Shown: positions 31,100-40,399, counted from the stretch's first letter. The stretch is 64,000 nucleotides of DNA from Rhodanobacter sp. C03 (GCF_002001175.1 NZ_MUNT01000001.1:1-64000); one strand, 5' to 3'. Notes: a model not told the origin generated them from the sequence alone. Made by a program: numbers and translations.

Positions 31100-32494
31100 A
31101 TGACCAAGCGTCTGCGCCCGGCCATGTTGCTGGCCTCACTTACCTTGTTTGCCGCGGCGGCAGTGTCACCGCCCGCAGCCGCGGCCGAGCTGAGCATTCC
31201 ACCGATCCAGTACCACCAGCGCACCTTGCCGAATGGCCTGCAGGTGATCAGCGTGGAGGATCACGCCAGCCCGAACGTGGCGGTGCAGATGTGGTACCAC
31301 GTCGGCTCGAAGGACGATCCGCAGGGGCGCTCCGGCTTCGCGCACCTGTTCGAGCATCTGATGTTCAAGAGTACCAAGCACATGCACGCCGAGCAGTTCG
31401 ACCGGCTGACCGAGGACGTCGGCGGTGCCAACAACGCGTCCACCGGCGATGACGTCACCAACTATTTCGAGATCGTGCCGAGCAACTACCTGCAGACCTT
31501 GCTGTGGGCCGAGGCCGAGCGCTTGTCCAACCTCAACGTGGACGAGCCGAACTTCAAGTCCGAGCGCGCGGTGGTGGAGGAGGAATATCGCCAGAGCGTG
31601 CTGGCCAATCCGTACGGCAAGCTGTTCAACGCGATCGACCCGCACTCGTACACGGTGCATCCGTACAAGCGTCCGACCATCGGCAGCATCGAGGAGCTGG
31701 AAGCGGCCTCGCTGCAGAACGTGATCGATTTCCACAGCACCTTCTACCGGCCGGACAACGCGACCCTGATCGTCGCCGGCGACTACGATCCGAAGCAGCT
31801 CGACGCCTGGGTCGACCAGTACTTCAGCGGAATCGCGAAACCGGCCACGCCGGTGCCCCAGGTCACCGTGCAGGAGCCGCCGCGCAAGAAGAACCTGCGC
31901 TATACCGTCAGCAGCGAGACCGCGCCGCTGCCCGCGGTGGCGATCACCTGGCTGATCCCGCCAGCGGCCGACAGCGCCGACATCATTCCGCTGCAGGTCG
32001 CTGCCGCCCTGCTGTCGCAGGGCGATTCGTCGCGGCTGTACCAGTCGCTGGTGTATCGCCATCAGGTCGCCCAGCAGATCGGCGCCGATGCCGATGGCCG
32101 GGTCGGCCCGGGCCTGTTCACGGTGGACGCGATCCTCGCCAGCGGGCACCAGCCGGCCGAGGCGGAGAAATTGTTGAACGAGGAAATCATCTGGCTGGCG
32201 ACCCAGCCGATTGCCGCGGCCGAACTCGACAAGGTGAAAACACAGCTGCTGACCGCTGAACTCAAGCAGCGGCAAACCGCGCAGGGTATCGCCTTCGCGC
32301 TGGGGCAGGCAAGCCTGATCGATGGCGGCGCGGAACACGCCAACACTGACCTGGCCGCGTTGCAGAAGGTCACCGAGGAAGACGTGCATCGCGTGTTGCA
32401 GAAATACGTGACCGGCGCGCACAGCGTCACCATCGATTACCTGCCGCAGGCTGCCAAGGCTGCGCCGGCAGCAGACAAGGGAGCAGCGAAATGA
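31100..32494 (+). CDS. M16-family zinc peptidase, catalytic subunit
   Basis: The 464-residue product begins at ATG 31100 (MTKRLRPAMLLASL) with a purine-rich GAAGGGATTGAAGGG just upstream, and has a signal peptide cleaved near AAAAE. The inverted zinc motif appears as HLFEHLM (HxxEH) about residue 80, with the distal Glu in the downstream ERAVVEEEY segment. The second M16 half follows (FYRPDNATLIVAGDYDP, LLSQGDSSRLYQSLVYR). It is therefore an active periplasmic insulinase/PqqF-like peptidase. Its stop overlaps the start of a second M16 gene lacking the zinc motif (ATGA), indicating a heterodimer like bacterial processing-peptidase pairs. Confidence 0.9.
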   Translation: MTKRLRPAMLLASLTLFAAAAVSPPAAAAELSIPPIQYHQRTLPNGLQVISVEDHASPNVAVQMWYHVGSKDDPQGRSGFAHLFEHLMFKSTKHMHAEQFDRLTEDVGGANNASTGDDVTNYFEIVPSNYLQTLLWAEAERLSNLNVDEPNFKSERAVVEEEYRQSVLANPYGKLFNAIDPHSYTVHPYKRPTIGSIEELEAASLQNVIDFHSTFYRPDNATLIVAGDYDPKQLDAWVDQYFSGIAKPATPVPQVTVQEPPRKKNLRYTVSSETAPLPAVAITWLIPPAADSADIIPLQVAAALLSQGDSSRLYQSLVYRHQVAQQIGADADGRVGPGLFTVDAILASGHQPAEAEKLLNEEIIWLATQPIAAAELDKVKTQLLTAELKQRQTAQGIAFALGQASLIDGGAEHANTDLAALQKVTEEDVHRVLQKYVTGAHSVTIDYLPQAAKAAPAADKGAAK

Positions 32495-34011
32495 ATAGCC
32501 ATGACATGACCTGTCGCTGCAGGAACGTATTTCGTCTGGCCGTCTTTACGGCTGCGCTGGTGACCGCCGGCATCGTGCTGGCGACCCCGCCAGCCGTGGT
32601 CGCCGATCAGGGTTTCCCGACCACACCACCGGCGCCGGGTCCGGCGCCGAAGCTGACCGTGCCGACGCCGTCGATGCAGATACTGGCGAACGGGCTGCGG
32701 GTGATCAGCGTGCGTCGTGCCGGCCTGCCGCTGGTCACTGCACAACTGGTGCTGCGCAGTGGCGGCGAGATGGATCCGCCGCAGCTGGCCGGCCTGGCCG
32801 ACCTCACCGCGAACCTGCTGAGCAAGGGCGCCGGCGGCAAGACGGCGCCGCAGATCGCCGCCGCCGCCGAAACGCTGGGTGGTTCGTTGAATGCCGCCGC
32901 GGGCTGGGATGAAAGCGCGGTGGGCATCACCGTGACCACGCCTAAGCTGCCACAGGCCTTGAGCCTGCTGGCCGAGGTGGTGCGCCAGCCGGATTTCGCT
33001 GCGGATGAACTCAAGCGCGCGCAGGCGCAGGCGGTCGATGACCTGCACCTGATGCTGAGCCGGCCGACTGCGCTGGCTTCGCTGGCGGCCAGTCGTGGCG
33101 TGTTCGGCGATGGTGCCTATGGCCATTCGCGCAGCGGCACGCCGGCCTCGATCGCGCGGATCACCCGCACGGATGTGCAGCATCTGCACGATTGGCTGTA
33201 TCGACCCGACAACGCGATCCTGGTACTTACCGGCGACATCACGCCGGCGCAGGCGCAGCAGCTGGCGCAGAGCAGTTTCGGCGACTGGCAGAAGCCGGCC
33301 ACGCCGCTGCCGGTGCGCCCGGCGGGCATGAGTGCCAGCCCCATGCCGACGATCCTGCTGATCGATCAGCACGGTGCCGGCCAGGCCGGCGTGGTCGCCG
33401 CGCATGCCGCGCCACCGCGCAACGATGCCGACTACTACGTCGGCACGGTGGCCAATGCGGTGCTGGGCGGTTCGTATTCGGCACGGTTGAACGAGGAGAT
33501 CCGCATCAAGCGCGGACTGTCCTATGGCGCCAGCAGCCGGCTGCAGTCGCTCGGCGATGCCGGCATGTGGCTGGCCGCGGCGCAGACCAAGAACCCGTCG
33601 GCGCCGCAGGTGGTCGAGCTGATGCTGGGCGAGTTCAAGCGCCTCGGCACGACGAAGGTGGATGCACAGGAACTGGCCGCACGCAAGGCAACTCTGATCG
33701 GCAGCTACGGCCGCAGTCTGGAGACCACCGCCGGACTGGCCGAGCAGGTCGGCGAGCTGGCGGTCTACGGGGTGAAGCTGGACCAGATTGGCAAGTACAT
33801 CGCGCAGGTGCAGGCGGTCACGCCGAAGCAGATCGAGGGGTATGCACATAGGCACCTGGATGCAAATGGCAGCAAGGTAGTGGTGGTCGGTGACGCTGCG
33901 CAGTTCGGCGACGCAATCCGCAAGGCGCATCCGCAGGCGGTGCTGCTGCGATCGACCGCGCTCGATCTGGATAGCCCCACCTTGCAGCCGGTGGCTGCCA
34001 CCGTTCGATAA
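32491..34011 (+). CDS. M16-family peptidase-like protein, non-catalytic partner subunit
   Basis: The 506-residue protein has an N-terminal hydrophobic export signal (about 12-32) and two M16 domains. At the position of HxxEH it reads GLADLTANLLSKG, so the zinc ligands are gone and it cannot be catalytic. The substrate-handling half is well kept (VLGGSYSARLNEEIRIKRGL and YGRSLETTAGLA). The four-base ATGA overlap with the active M16 gene supports co-translation and an active/inactive dimer. A strong hairpin terminator follows at 34028-34055. Confidence 0.9.
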   Translation: MNSHDMTCRCRNVFRLAVFTAALVTAGIVLATPPAVVADQGFPTTPPAPGPAPKLTVPTPSMQILANGLRVISVRRAGLPLVTAQLVLRSGGEMDPPQLAGLADLTANLLSKGAGGKTAPQIAAAAETLGGSLNAAAGWDESAVGITVTTPKLPQALSLLAEVVRQPDFAADELKRAQAQAVDDLHLMLSRPTALASLAASRGVFGDGAYGHSRSGTPASIARITRTDVQHLHDWLYRPDNAILVLTGDITPAQAQQLAQSSFGDWQKPATPLPVRPAGMSASPMPTILLIDQHGAGQAGVVAAHAAPPRNDADYYVGTVANAVLGGSYSARLNEEIRIKRGLSYGASSRLQSLGDAGMWLAAAQTKNPSAPQVVELMLGEFKRLGTTKVDAQELAARKATLIGSYGRSLETTAGLAEQVGELAVYGVKLDQIGKYIAQVQAVTPKQIEGYAHRHLDANGSKVVVVGDAAQFGDAIRKAHPQAVLLRSTALDLDSPTLQPVAATVR

Positions 34012-34027
34012 GTTGGCGTCAAACGTG

Positions 34028-34060
34028 AAAGCCCCGGCAGGTATGCCGGGGCTTTCTTGC
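34028..34060 (+). terminator. Intrinsic terminator, possibly bidirectional, after the M16 pair
   Basis: AAAGCCCCGGCA (34028-34039) pairs perfectly with TGCCGGGGCTTT (34044-34055) around a GGTA loop, followed by CTTGC. With A-run and T-run on either side the stem could stop transcription of the M16 genes and of the convergent emrB gene. Confidence 0.8.
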
Positions 34061-34095
34061 AGATATGGCTCGGTTGTAGCGCTTGCCCGGCTGGC

Positions 34096-35622
34096 TCAGT
34101 GACCGCCGGCGGCAGGCCCCGCTTTCGCGCCAAACGGTGGTTTGGCCAGCCAGATCACGAACACCAGCCCGATGAAGACCCAGCCCAGCGCGTGGAACAC
34201 CTCGTTGAACGAGATCTGGTAACCCTGCTGGGTGATCATGTCGTTGATGATGCTGCCACCGACCTGCGTATCGCCGTGGCCAAGCTGGGTCATCGCTGCC
34301 TGCGTGGTCGGGCTGTAGGCGGTGATGTGTTCGGCCAGTTGTTCGTGATGGCTCACCGCGCGGCGCTCCCACAGCAAGGTGGTGAGCGAGGCGGAAAAGC
34401 TGCCGCCGAGCGTGCGCAGGAAGGTGGCCAGGCCGGAGCCGGCGGCGATCTCGTTCTGCTGCAGGTCCGACAGCAGGATGGTCAGGATCGGCATGAAGAA
34501 CAACGCCACGCCCAGGCCCTGGAGCAGCTGCACCATCGCCACGTGATAGAAGTCGATGCCGATGAAGAAGTCCGAGCGCATGAAGCAGGTCACGCCCATC
34601 ACCACGAACGCCACCGAGGCCAGCATGCGCAGGTCGATGCGGGCGGCGTACTTGCCGACGAAGAAGGTCAGCAGCACCGGGATCACGCCCAGCGGCGCGG
34701 TGGCGTAACCGGCCCAGGTCGAGGTGTAGCCGAGATTGCGCTGCAGCCATAGCGGCACCAGCAGACCGATCGCGAAGAACGCCGCATAGGCGAGCACCAG
34801 GGCAATCGTGCCGGCGGTGAAATTGCGGTGGCGGAACAGCTTCAGATTGACGATCGGATCCTTGTCGGTCAGCTCCCAGATCAGGAAGATCGCGATGTTG
34901 ATCGCCGAGATGATGCTGGTGACGATGATGAAGGTGGAGTTGAACCAGTCTTCGTCATTGCCCTTGTCCAGCACGATCTGCAGTGCGCCGACGCCGATGA
35001 TCAGGGTGATCAGGCCGACGTAGTCGATCTTCGGGCGTTCGGTTTTCTCGACCTTTCCGCGCAGCTGGTTCGCCACCACCATGCTGGCGAAGATGCCAAT
35101 CGGCACGTTGATGAAGAAGATCCACGGCCACGAATAATTGTCGGTGATCAGGCCGCCGAGGATCGGGCCGGCGATCGGCGCCACCACCGTCACCATCGCC
35201 AGCAACGCCAGCGCCATGCCGCGCTTGGCCGGTGGATAGATACTTATGAGAAGGCTTTGCGTGATCGGATACATCGGTCCGGCCACCGCGCCCTGCAGTG
35301 CGCGAAACACGATCAGCATGCCCATGCTCTGCGAGATGCCGCACAGAAAAGAAGTCAGTGCGAACAGCAGGGTGGACCAGACGAACAGCTTCACCTCGCC
35401 GAAGCGGCGGGTGAGAAAGCCGGTCAGCGGCAGCGAGATCGCCATGCTCACCGCGAACGAGGTGATCACCCAGGTGCTCTGGTTGTTGCTGACGCCGAGG
35501 TTGCCGGCGATCGTCGGCAGCGACACATTGGCGATCGTGGTGTCCAGCACCTGCATGAAGGTCGCCAGCGACAGACCGATCGTGCTGAGTGCCAGATTGG
35601 GTGGGCGGAATTGGGCGGTCAT
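34096..35622 (-). CDS. emrB: DHA2-family MFS multidrug exporter (EmrB-like)
   Basis: The 508-residue protein has 14 predicted membrane helices, as in the DHA2 (EmrB/QacA) family. Typical segments are TFMQVLDTTIANVSLPTIAGN (TM1 motif D1), LTRRFGEVKLF (motif A) and ITDNYSWPWIFFINVPIGI (motif C region). It exports drugs driven by protons with a periplasmic adaptor and outer-membrane channel, both encoded upstream in the same operon. A REP-like element separates it from the adaptor gene. Its 3' end converges on the M16 genes. Confidence 0.92.
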   Translation of the reverse strand: MTAQFRPPNLALSTIGLSLATFMQVLDTTIANVSLPTIAGNLGVSNNQSTWVITSFAVSMAISLPLTGFLTRRFGEVKLFVWSTLLFALTSFLCGISQSMGMLIVFRALQGAVAGPMYPITQSLLISIYPPAKRGMALALLAMVTVVAPIAGPILGGLITDNYSWPWIFFINVPIGIFASMVVANQLRGKVEKTERPKIDYVGLITLIIGVGALQIVLDKGNDEDWFNSTFIIVTSIISAINIAIFLIWELTDKDPIVNLKLFRHRNFTAGTIALVLAYAAFFAIGLLVPLWLQRNLGYTSTWAGYATAPLGVIPVLLTFFVGKYAARIDLRMLASVAFVVMGVTCFMRSDFFIGIDFYHVAMVQLLQGLGVALFFMPILTILLSDLQQNEIAAGSGLATFLRTLGGSFSASLTTLLWERRAVSHHEQLAEHITAYSPTTQAAMTQLGHGDTQVGGSIINDMITQQGYQISFNEVFHALGWVFIGLVFVIWLAKPPFGAKAGPAAGGH

Positions 35623-35644
35623 CGGGATCTGTCAATAAAGGTTT

Positions 35645-35702
35645 TGTGGGAGCGGCTTCAGCCGCGATGGCTTCGTATCTCGCGACTGAAGTCGCTCCCA
35701 CA
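35645..35702. repeat. GTAG-type REP palindrome, copy 7, hybrid arms
   Basis: The left arm TGTGGGAGCGGCTTCAGCCG is of the GGCTTCAGCC subtype, the right arm CGACTGAAGTCGCTCCCACA of the GACTTCAGTC subtype. Both carry GTGGG in place of GTAGG. It lies in the 100-base gap between emrA and emrB. Confidence 0.85.
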
Positions 35703-35722
35703 GGGTGTGCGACAAGTGCTGC

Positions 35723-36934
35723 CTATTTCCCGCCAGCCATGTTGGCGTGGATGATCTGCGTGATCGCCTCATCGGCCTTGACCAGTTGCTGCTTGTACAC
35801 GTCGGTGCTGAAAGCCGGCTGGGTCGGTGATTGCTGCGCCAGCGTCGGCCCGCTCTTGTCGTGCAGGCTGACGTCCACGTTGACCGACATGCCCAGGCGC
35901 AGCGGGTGCTTGTCGAGCTGAGTGGGGTCGTCGAACACGATGCGCACCGGGATGCGCTGCACGATCTTGATCCAGTTACCGGTGGCGTTCTGCGCCGGCA
36001 GCAGCGAGAACGCGCTGCCGGTGCCGACGCCGAGGCTCTGCACCTTGCCCTTGTATTTCACCGCGCTGCCGTAGACATCGGATTTGATCTCCACCGGCTG
36101 GCCGATGCGCATGTCGGTGAGCTGTGTCTCCTTGAAGTTTGCGTCGATCCACACACCATGCAGTGGCACCACCGCCATCAGCGGTGCGCCCGGCTGCACG
36201 CGCTGGCCGACCTGCACCGAGCGCTTGGCCACATAGCCGTCCACCGGCGCGATCAGGGTGGCACGCACATCGTCGAGGAACGCGGCACGCAATTTCGCGG
36301 CGGCGGCCTGCACGTCCGGATGCGAGGCAACCACGGTGTCATCGACCAGCACCTTGCTGGTCTGGTACTGCTGCTGCGATGCGATCAGGCCGCTCTCGGC
36401 GGTGGTCAGCGCATCGCTGGCGTGCGCCAGTTCCTCGGTGGAGATCGCACCTGACTTGGCCAGCGCGACGCGGCGGTTGTAGTCGGCGCGCGCCTTGTCC
36501 ACCGCGGTCTTGCGCACGGCCACATCGGCTTGGGCGCCATTGACGTTGGAGTACAGGCCGCGCACCTTGCGCACGGTGTTGGCGAGGTTCGCCTTTGCCT
36601 CGGCCAGCGCCACGTCGGCGTCGCTGGGATCGAGCTGCACCAGCACGTCGCCGGCATGCACGAGGTCGCCATCATCGGCGCCGATGCTGACCACGGTGCC
36701 GGGCACCTGAGGGGTGATCTGCACCACGTTGCCGTTGACGTAGGCATCGTCGGTGCCCTCGTACCAGCGGCCGTCAAGGAAATACCACAGCGCCCAGCCG
36801 ATGACGGCGAGCACCACGATCACGACGACCAGGCGCAACATGAAGCCGCGCGGGTTTTTCTTCGGCACTGGAGTTGCTGTATTCGGTGTTGCAGCGGCCG
36901 TGTTCTCGGCCGTGGTTGGAGTCTGGCTGGACAT
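35723..36934 (-). CDS. emrA: HlyD/EmrA-family membrane fusion protein
   Basis: The 403-residue adaptor has one N-terminal transmembrane anchor (LRLVVVIVVLAVIGWALWYF, about 31-50) after a proline-rich cytoplasmic leader. A biotinyl-lipoyl hairpin follows (VNGNVVQITPQVPGTVVSIG, DGDLVHAGDVLVQLDP), then an alpha-hairpin (about 100-215) and beta-barrel (APVDGYVAKRSVQVGQRVQP). It links the EmrB exporter to the outer-membrane channel encoded nine bases upstream. Confidence 0.92.
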   Translation of the reverse strand: MSSQTPTTAENTAAATPNTATPVPKKNPRGFMLRLVVVIVVLAVIGWALWYFLDGRWYEGTDDAYVNGNVVQITPQVPGTVVSIGADDGDLVHAGDVLVQLDPSDADVALAEAKANLANTVRKVRGLYSNVNGAQADVAVRKTAVDKARADYNRRVALAKSGAISTEELAHASDALTTAESGLIASQQQYQTSKVLVDDTVVASHPDVQAAAAKLRAAFLDDVRATLIAPVDGYVAKRSVQVGQRVQPGAPLMAVVPLHGVWIDANFKETQLTDMRIGQPVEIKSDVYGSAVKYKGKVQSLGVGTGSAFSLLPAQNATGNWIKIVQRIPVRIVFDDPTQLDKHPLRLGMSVNVDVSLHDKSGPTLAQQSPTQPAFSTDVYKQQLVKADEAITQIIHANMAGGK

Positions 36935-36943
36935 GGGGCTGCC

Positions 36944-38404
36944 TCAGGAACGTGAAGGGTTGGAAGGGGGAGTGGGCGCATCGGCTTGCGGCTGGAAGCC
37001 GCCACCGAGGGCTTGAATCAGTTGCACCGAAAGATCGACCTGTTGCGCCTGCAGCGCCGCCATGCCGCGATTGGCGATCAGCAGTTGCTGGCGCACGCTG
37101 AGTGCTTCCAGGTAGCTGCCAATACCGGCCTTGTAGCGTTGCTCGGCCAGTTGCCAGGCGCCGTTGGCGGCATCCTGCGCGCGTTGCTGCGCGGCGATCT
37201 GCTGCTGCAGCGACTGCAGTGCGGACAGATCGTCCGCGACCTGGTTGATCGCGCCGACCAGGGTCTGGTTGTACTGCGCCACGGCGAGGTCGTATTGCGC
37301 ATCCTTGCCGGAAAGATTCGCGCGCAGGCGGCCACCGTCGAAAATCGGCAGGCTGATCGACGGTCCCAGCTGGTAGAAACGCGCGGGCAGCTCAAGCGGA
37401 TTGCCGCCACCCAGGGCGATCACGCCGGCCATCGCGCCGATGCTGATGTTCGGCAGGAATTCGGTCTTCGCCGCCTTGATGTCCTTGGCCGAAGCCTCGA
37501 CCCGCCAGCGCGCGGCGACCAGGTCGGCACGGTGACCGAGCAGGTCCAGCGGCAGGTTGGTCGGCACGGCCAGCTCGGCCGGTTTCAACACCTGTGGCCG
37601 GGCGATCTCCAGCCCGCGGTCCGGGCCCTTGCCCAGCAGTACCGCCAGCGACGAACGCGACGCGTCGATCGCCCGCGTGGCGAGCGACAGCTGTTGTTCG
37701 GCGCTGGCCACTTCGCCGTCACTCTGTTTGAGCTGGATCTGGTTGTCGATGCCGGCGGCGACGCGCTGATGGGTCAGCTCGCGTGCCTCGTTCGCGCGCC
37801 GCAGTTCGCCGGTGGCCAGATCCTGCTGGGCAAAGGCATAGCCAAGTTGTGCATAGGCGCGGGCGACATTGCCGGACAGTTCGATGCGCGCGGCGCGTGC
37901 CTCGATTTCGGCGGCGCGTGATGCGCCGAGTGCCGCCTGCCACGCGGCGCGCTTGCCGCCCCACAGGTCCAGGCCCCACTTGAAGCTGACGTAAGCGTAC
38001 TTGGCCAGCTCGAAATGACCGCCACCATCCTTCGCCGGCAGCAGCGTGGTGGGCAGCCGCGCCCCGGAAACACTGCCGCTGGCGTCGACGCTGGGTCCGC
38101 GCGCGGCATCGGCGATGCCGGCTTCGGCTTGCGCGGCGCGAGCGCGGGCATCGGCGACGCCGAGGCCCGGATTGTCGTGCAGCGCTTCGGTCATCAGCGC
38201 ATCGAGTTGCGGATCGCCGAGCCCGCTCCACCAGTCACTGCTCGGCCATGCGGCCGGCGAGAGGTTGACTCCGGCGAGGCTGCGCTCGGCCTTCAGCGAA
38301 GACGGGTCGAGCGCGCTGCCGTCCGGGCGCAGGCCGCCGCTGCTGGCACAGCCGGCCAACGCGAGAGTCAGTGCGGTAGCTGCCGCAAGAAGATGCAGAC
38401 GCAT
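36944..38404 (-). CDS. NodT-family outer-membrane efflux lipoprotein
   Basis: The 486-residue TolC-like channel starts with a lipoprotein signal MRLHLLAAATALTLALAGC (Cys19 lipobox LAGC). Two outer-membrane-efflux repeats follow (about 70-260 and 275-470), with RANEARELTHQRVAAGIDNQ and RAQDAANGAWQLAEQRYKAG marking the helical barrel segments. It forms the exit duct for the EmrAB pump encoded immediately downstream. MarR regulation from the gene upstream is likely. Confidence 0.92.
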   Translation of the reverse strand: MRLHLLAAATALTLALAGCASSGGLRPDGSALDPSSLKAERSLAGVNLSPAAWPSSDWWSGLGDPQLDALMTEALHDNPGLGVADARARAAQAEAGIADAARGPSVDASGSVSGARLPTTLLPAKDGGGHFELAKYAYVSFKWGLDLWGGKRAAWQAALGASRAAEIEARAARIELSGNVARAYAQLGYAFAQQDLATGELRRANEARELTHQRVAAGIDNQIQLKQSDGEVASAEQQLSLATRAIDASRSSLAVLLGKGPDRGLEIARPQVLKPAELAVPTNLPLDLLGHRADLVAARWRVEASAKDIKAAKTEFLPNISIGAMAGVIALGGGNPLELPARFYQLGPSISLPIFDGGRLRANLSGKDAQYDLAVAQYNQTLVGAINQVADDLSALQSLQQQIAAQQRAQDAANGAWQLAEQRYKAGIGSYLEALSVRQQLLIANRGMAALQAQQVDLSVQLIQALGGGFQPQADAPTPPSNPSRS

Positions 38405-38434
38405 GGATTGAGGTCCGGTAAAAAAGATGAGGGG

Positions 38435-38905
38435 TCAGTTTTTGTCGCGGAGCGCGTGCAGCACGCGCTCCAGGTATTCGTACAGCTGCGCTTGTTCGGT
38501 GTCGTCCAGCGAGCGCTGGGCCGCATTCATCACGCGCTGGCTGCAAACGGAGGCGGTGTTCTGCCATACCGTGCGGCCCGCATCAGTCAGTTCGATGCGC
38601 AGTGCACGGCGATCCTGTGCGTGCGGTGAGCGACGCAGATAGCCCTTGCGCTCCAGCTGATCCAGCTGGCGGGTCATCGCACCACCATCCAGCTCGACGG
38701 CGCGGGCCAGTTCCGTGGCCGACACCGCACCCAGCTGCTGGGACTTCTTCAGGATCAGGTACTGGGTAAAGCTGAGGTCCAGGCCCTGGCTGGCAAGTTC
38801 GGCCTCGATCGCGCGCACGATCTCGGAGCGCACCATGGTGATCAGCATGCCCAGGCTCGGCGCATGGGATTCGTTGCTGTCGGATAGAGGGGTGTTCTGC
38901 TTCAT
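38435..38905 (-). CDS. MarR-family transcriptional regulator
   Basis: The 156-residue winged-helix regulator shows LDLSFTQYLILKKSQQLG, then ATELARAVELDGGAMTRQLD (recognition helix) and the wing KGYLRRSPHAQDRRALRIEL. MarR proteins bind as dimers to palindromes in their own promoter and leave DNA on binding phenolic or lipophilic ligands. It heads the leftward operon marR-omf-emrA-emrB, with a perfect palindrome 23 bases ahead of its start. It probably represses this efflux system. Confidence 0.92.
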   Translation of the reverse strand: MKQNTPLSDSNESHAPSLGMLITMVRSEIVRAIEAELASQGLDLSFTQYLILKKSQQLGAVSATELARAVELDGGAMTRQLDQLERKGYLRRSPHAQDRRALRIELTDAGRTVWQNTASVCSQRVMNAAQRSLDDTEQAQLYEYLERVLHALRDKN

Positions 38906-38927
38906 GCGGGCATTCTATTGCCAAAAG

Positions 38928-38949
38928 TATATTTGTCAAGGCAAATATA
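38928..38949. promoter_or_regulatory. Perfect palindromic operator ahead of the marR-efflux operon
   Basis: TATATTTG (38928-38935) and CAAATATA (38942-38949) form an eight-base perfect inverted repeat around TCAAGG. It is AT-rich against a GC-rich background and sits just upstream of marR, the expected place for a MarR dimer site overlapping a promoter. Outer TTGCCA and TGGCA words extend the symmetry. Confidence 0.75.
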
Positions 38950-38965
38950 TGGCAGTTCATGTTTG

Positions 38966-39244
38966 TTACAGCAAAAAGACTGGCTGGGTCTGCTGGAAAT
39001 CAGCCCCATGGCCACCCAGTTCGTCAGCCAGCCACGTACGCATGGCCGGATTACGCAACTCGAACAGCTCGAATACTCCCAGTGCGCGCAACGCCGGCAA
39101 TTGCGCCAGCAGCCGTGGCTCCATCGCCCGGCGCACTGGCTCGGGCGTGGCGGGGTCGAGCATCTGGTGGGCACAGGCGACAAAGGTTTCCAGCGGGGAT
39201 GGCGCCAGTTTGGACTTCATGGAAAGCAGCTGGGTCGTGGACAT
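38966..39244 (-). CDS. Small protein of unknown function upstream of marR
   Basis: The 92-residue product starts MSTTQLLSMKSKLAPSPLE at ATG 39244, with AGGA eight to eleven bases ahead. It continues into ETFVACAHQMLDPATPEPVR and a C-terminal helix AMRTWLADELGG. No signal peptide or membrane segment is seen. It is on the same strand as marR but separated from it by the operator palindrome, so it would be read toward that site. I recognise no family; the Shine-Dalgarno and the codon use fit a real gene. Confidence 0.5.
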   Translation of the reverse strand: MSTTQLLSMKSKLAPSPLETFVACAHQMLDPATPEPVRRAMEPRLLAQLPALRALGVFELFELRNPAMRTWLADELGGHGADFQQTQPVFLL

Positions 39245-39470
39245 CGGATCATCCTGGGTTCGTGACGTGGCAATGCGCAGGCGTGTGCAGCAAGGACGCA
39301 TGAACGGGGCGCGGCGTGACGGAGAGGGCATCACGGCTGGACGAGGAAACCGCGAGCGGCGGCAGCGGCAGGGAGGTTCCAGTCAGGCGTCGACCGGATG
39401 CGTAACAGCTTAGGCAAGTCATGTGGCAGTCTGGTAACGTTATTTGGTCAATATATGTCGAGAACCGGCC
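39245..39470. other. Non-coding gap between the small gene and the AraC gene
   Basis: These 226 bases contain no convincing ORF. The right part (39421-39470) is AT-rich, with GTAACGTTATTTGGTCAATA, and is the likely promoter area of the AraC-family gene. No clear operator palindrome stands out apart from the AACGTT core. Confidence 0.4.
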
Positions 39471-40286
39471 ATGTCGGTATCCAAGCAGCACGTCTACGAG
39501 CTTATCGAGCGGATCGATGGCCCCGCCCTGATCGCCTACTGGCTGGGTGACGAGGCCGCCAGCGAATATGGCGAAGGCACCCACAGCTACGGCTGGCATC
39601 ATCATTTACGCGGGCAGTTCTTCTGCATCGAAAGCGGTCTGGTCCAGGTGCATACCCGGCATGGTTCCTGGCTGTTGCCGCCGCATCGTGCCGGCTGGAT
39701 GCCACCGGGCGAGTCGCACACGGTCACCATCAGTGGGGCGATGAGCGGCTGGGGCGTGTTCATCACCCCCGCGATCGACCACGGTCTACCCGATCATCCC
39801 TGCGTGATCGGGGTCAGTGAGCTGACCCGCGCGCTCGTGCGTCGTGCCAGTTCGTGGGCATGGCACGACCGCCTGAGCGACGAGCAGGAACGCGTGATGT
39901 CGGTGCTGCTGGACGAGATGCGCCGCGCGCCGCACGAACCGCTCTATCTTCCGATGCCGCATGACCGTCGCTTGTTGCGCATCGCGCAGGCAGTGCTCGA
40001 ACAACCGCACGACAATCGCGGCCTGGATGACTGGGCGACCTGGGCCGGCCTGTCCGCGCGTAGCCTCAGCCGGCTGTTCCGCGCCGAAACCGCGCTGAGC
40101 TTCGCGCAATGGCGACAGCAGGCACGGCTCAGCCGAGGACTGCAGCAGCTGGCCGAAGGCACCCCGGTGGCTGCGGTCGCCGATGCGCTGGGCTACGTCA
40201 GCGTCAGCGCTTTCGTGGCGATGTTCCGGCGCAATTTCGGCCAGCCGCCGGCGCGTTATTTCGCAGGCCGGCCGTTGCCAGCCTGA
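39471..40286 (+). CDS. AraC-family transcriptional regulator
   Basis: The 271-residue protein has an N-terminal cupin-like sensing domain (about 20-120; YGWHHHLRGQFFCIESG, and WLLPPHRAGWMPPGESHTV) and a C-terminal double HTH (about 170-265; LDDWATWAGLSARSLSRLFR, AVADALGYVSVSAFVAMFRR). ATG 39471 is preferred to an in-frame TTG nine codons upstream. It stands 113 bases before the sulfur-linked cluster on the same strand, so it may control that cluster or the divergent small gene. The effector is unknown. Confidence 0.9.
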   Translation: MSVSKQHVYELIERIDGPALIAYWLGDEAASEYGEGTHSYGWHHHLRGQFFCIESGLVQVHTRHGSWLLPPHRAGWMPPGESHTVTISGAMSGWGVFITPAIDHGLPDHPCVIGVSELTRALVRRASSWAWHDRLSDEQERVMSVLLDEMRRAPHEPLYLPMPHDRRLLRIAQAVLEQPHDNRGLDDWATWAGLSARSLSRLFRAETALSFAQWRQQARLSRGLQQLAEGTPVAAVADALGYVSVSAFVAMFRRNFGQPPARYFAGRPLPA

Positions 40287-40399
40287 CCACGACCACGCCT
40301 GGATATAAGCCGTCTTTATCGTCACGATCACTAAAACTCCATTGGCTTATCGGACAAGCCGGACATAGCATGCGTGAACACTCATCCCGCGAGGTCGCC

